Positions 62,745 to 64,000 of a DNA stretch of 64,000 bases are shown in pieces. The notes below the pieces were generated by a model. It worked only from the letters and a program-made list of their open reading frames with translations. It was not told the DNA's origin and searched no databases. The position numbers were made by a program, and so were the translations under genes. Source of the stretch: Salinisphaera orenii subsp. orenii MK-B5. Lineage in GTDB: Bacteria > Pseudomonadota > Gammaproteobacteria > Nevskiales > Salinisphaeraceae. The stretch lies in contig NZ_AYKH01000034.1 in NCBI RefSeq assembly GCF_003788635.1, forward strand, positions 1 through 64,000, written 5' to 3'. How positions within the stretch are numbered: position 1 is the first letter of the stretch; each line of letters begins with the position of its first letter.

Positions 62745-63434
62745 TCAGGCCGGCAGCGCGCCGGTTTCCTTGGCCTTGTGCGTCGAGATCGCGTCCATGA
62801 GCTCGGGGGCCAGCACGTCATAGGGCTGCAGACCGAGCTCACGCAGGCGATCGCGTACCGCGCCCATGTTGTCCGGATTCTCGCCGGTCTCGATGATGGA
62901 AGAGACGAAGGCAGCGAACTTCGGCTCCGACCAGCCGGACTCCGAGGACAGCTCGGTGTGGACGAAATCCAGACCGTGGAAGGGATGATGCCGATCCTCG
63001 ATACGGCCGAACATGTGCACGCCGCATTCCTTGCAGGCGTGACGCTGGATGGCCGCGCTCGAGTCGACCACTTCGAGCTTGTCTTCGTTCTCGACTACGC
63101 TTACCGCGTCACGGGAGACGACCGCGATCAGGGCGAAGCGGGCGCCGTCCGGCTTCCAGCACTTGCTGCAGCCGCAGGCGTGATTATGGGCGGTCTGCGC
63201 TCCGACCTTGACCTTCACCGGATTGCTGCTGCAGTGGCAGCTGAGCGTGCCGCCGGCGAAGTTCTCGCTGCCGGGTTTGATGCCGTTGTCGATGGATGGA
63301 TGGATCGCCGGTTTGCCGTTCACCGTGCCGCCCGATGCCGGCCCCTTCGACGTCGAACTGTCGGCCTGTGGCGGTCGTGCGGCGGTGTCGTCGTCGCTTT
63401 TGCCGGTCAGGGCGTTGATGATCTTCCTGAGCAT
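62745..63434 (-). CDS. gfa: Gfa-type glutathione-dependent formaldehyde-activating enzyme
   Basis: 229 aa. Zinc sites [36 protein letters not shown] and [31 protein letters not shown] match the Gfa (S-(hydroxymethyl)glutathione synthase) domain. The N-terminal 55 residues are a hydrophilic, low-complexity addition. Gfa speeds condensation of formaldehyde with glutathione. Formaldehyde could come from demethylation or amine oxidation. No formaldehyde dehydrogenase gene is adjacent. Confidence 0.9.
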   Translation of the reverse strand: MLRKIINALTGKSDDDTAARPPQADSSTSKGPASGGTVNGKPAIHPSIDNGIKPGSENFAGGTLSCHCSSNPVKVKVGAQTAHNHACGCSKCWKPDGARFALIAVVSRDAVSVVENEDKLEVVDSSAAIQRHACKECGVHMFGRIEDRHHPFHGLDFVHTELSSESGWSEPKFAAFVSSIIETGENPDNMGAVRDRLRELGLQPYDVLAPELMDAISTHKAKETGALPA

Positions 63435-63479
63435 GATTGTGCCTCCTTCTCGCAGAGCGGTTTATTGATATCGGGTGTC

Positions 63480-63520
63480 ATCGAGCGTCGCGATCGACGC
63501 CTGTGTCGATCACGCTCGAT
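63480..63520. repeat. 41-base hairpin upstream of gfa
   Basis: ATCGAGCGT (63480-63488) pairs with ACGCTCGAT (63512-63520), and GATCGAC (63492-63498) with GTCGATC (63505-63511), with a CGC bulge and a six-base loop. It lies 46 bases before the gfa start and could be an operator or 5'-UTR hairpin. Confidence 0.55.
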
Positions 63521-63577
63521 GCATAACCACTCGTACTATCAGGTGCACGACCGCTTCTGTCCAATAGGGATTGTGCG

Positions 63578-63608
63578 CGCCTCGCATAACGCGCTGTTAT
63601 GCGAGGCG
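63578..63608. repeat. 31-base perfect hairpin between prc and gfa
   Basis: CGCCTCGCATAAC (63578-63590), a GCGCT loop, and GTTATGCGAGGCG (63596-63608): 13 uninterrupted pairs. It begins 38 bases after the prc stop on the minus strand and probably marks the transcript end although no T-run follows. It shares GCATAACAGCGC with the 26.2 kb element. Confidence 0.65.
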
Positions 63609-63645
63609 TCGCCGCGGTCCCGAATGCGGAGACGCGGGCCGCCGT

Positions 63646-64000
63646 TCAGGCCGCGTCCTGATCTTCCGCCTCGGCGGCGAAGTTCTCCACCATGTCGAGC
63701 AGAATCTGGGCGCTTTCGATCTGATAGGCGTCGATCTCGTCCTCGCTGCCGGCGTTCTGCGCACGCAGCTCCTGTTCCTGCGGGGACTCGCCCTCTTCGC
63801 TTTCCTCGAACGCTTCGTAGTTCTCGAAGGGGGGCTTGCCCTTGGCTTCGCGCTGGGCGTTGGCCAGTTCCAGGCTGCGCTGCTTGATGGCCTCCTGTTC
63901 GGCGCGGCGCTCGGCCAGGTTGAGCGATACTTCGGTGCGCTGACTCTGCTCGCGGGCGAGTTCGATCCGATTGACCCGATACTGGTAGTCGGCTGCATCG
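63646..64000 (-). CDS. prc: C-terminal part of a carboxy-terminal-processing (tail-specific) protease
   Basis: Only the last 118 codons are inside the window; the frame is open at the right edge. The reading DAADYQYRVNRIELAREQSQRTEVSLNLAERRAEQEAIKQRSLELANAQREAKGKPPFENYEAFEES is the DUF3340-type C-terminal region of gammaproteobacterial Prc (ADYQ-R-N-I ... SLN...R-E-E ... N-RR-A-G). The end DAYQIESAQILLDMVENFAAEAEDQDAA also fits (ILADF in others). Prc degrades ssrA-like tails and processes periplasmic proteins; the PDZ and Ser/Lys protease parts lie outside. Confidence 0.85.
   Translation of the reverse strand, partial: DAADYQYRVNRIELAREQSQRTEVSLNLAERRAEQEAIKQRSLELANAQREAKGKPPFENYEAFEESEEGESPQEQELRAQNAGSEDEIDAYQIESAQILLDMVENFAAEAEDQDAA

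Noticed and set aside
1-64000. CRISPR arrays, tRNA or rRNA genes, intact IS elements or prophage
   Set aside because: Reading both strands I found no regularly spaced repeats, no T-loop (GGTTCGAATCC-like) sequences in clover-leaf context, and no transposase, integrase or phage structural motifs.

Overview
The window is about two-thirds G+C, with short intergenic spaces and strongly GC3-biased codons. Several genes have typically gammaproteobacterial relatives: DUF2058/YaiL, the Prc C-terminal region, the long Pseudomonas-type isocitrate lyase, LpxO and TIGR02450. A high-GC, aerobic, environmental gammaproteobacterium fits best, perhaps Salinisphaera-like, but the genus is only inference. I see no rRNA, tRNA, CRISPR array, prophage or intact insertion sequence.

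Layout. 0-20 kb is ordinary chromosome: DUF2452, rhodanese, AzlCD, an encapsulin with its ferritin-like cargo, isocitrate lyase, ChaC, a diguanylate cyclase, ArfB, an ABC exporter, an alpha/beta hydrolase, and a DNA-repair pair (radical SAM plus DUF4130-UdgX) split by a SatD/DUF3307 pair. 20.9-24.3 kb is a tryptophan-tryptophylquinone amine dehydrogenase operon, most like aromatic amine dehydrogenase (aauBEDA plus cytochrome c), behind a candidate sigma-54 promoter. 24-34 kb is mixed housekeeping and envelope genes (SDR, XRE regulator, FrnE-like DsbA, MscS, LpxO, phosphodiesterase lipoprotein, Baeyer-Villiger-type monooxygenase), with a 690-base non-coding block of diverged repeats.

34.4-48 kb is a nitrogen-scavenging island. 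An ANTAR (NasT-like) regulator and an NrtA-like binding protein each sit behind a sigma-54-like promoter and a leader with an AAUGGC loop and an intrinsic terminator. Cyanase, a formate/nitrite-family channel and a PP2C phosphatase-Ser/Thr kinase follow. A MocR regulator is then divergent from a complete seven-gene Nit1C cluster, the cluster linked to cyanide assimilation. The Nit1C cluster has a perfect sigma-54 promoter and palindromic operator candidates. 48-52.3 kb holds small conserved genes and two decaying genes: a betaine-type binding protein with an amber codon and an FMN reductase with three frameshifts.

52.4-61.5 kb is a guanidine operon on the minus strand. A guanidine-I (ykkC) riboswitch with a visible terminator precedes an ABC transporter, the two DUF1989 carboxyguanidine deiminase subunits, guanidine carboxylase and a 2-oxoglutarate/Fe(II) dioxygenase. 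Allophanate hydrolase, needed to finish the pathway, is not in the window. A HAD hydrolase, Gfa and the 3' end of prc close the window.

Common theme: amines, cyanate, cyanide/nitriles and guanidine all yield ammonia, and at least four transcription units carry nitrogen-type control signals (sigma-54 elements, ANTAR-like leaders, a riboswitch). The cell appears equipped to take nitrogen from unusual C1-N compounds.
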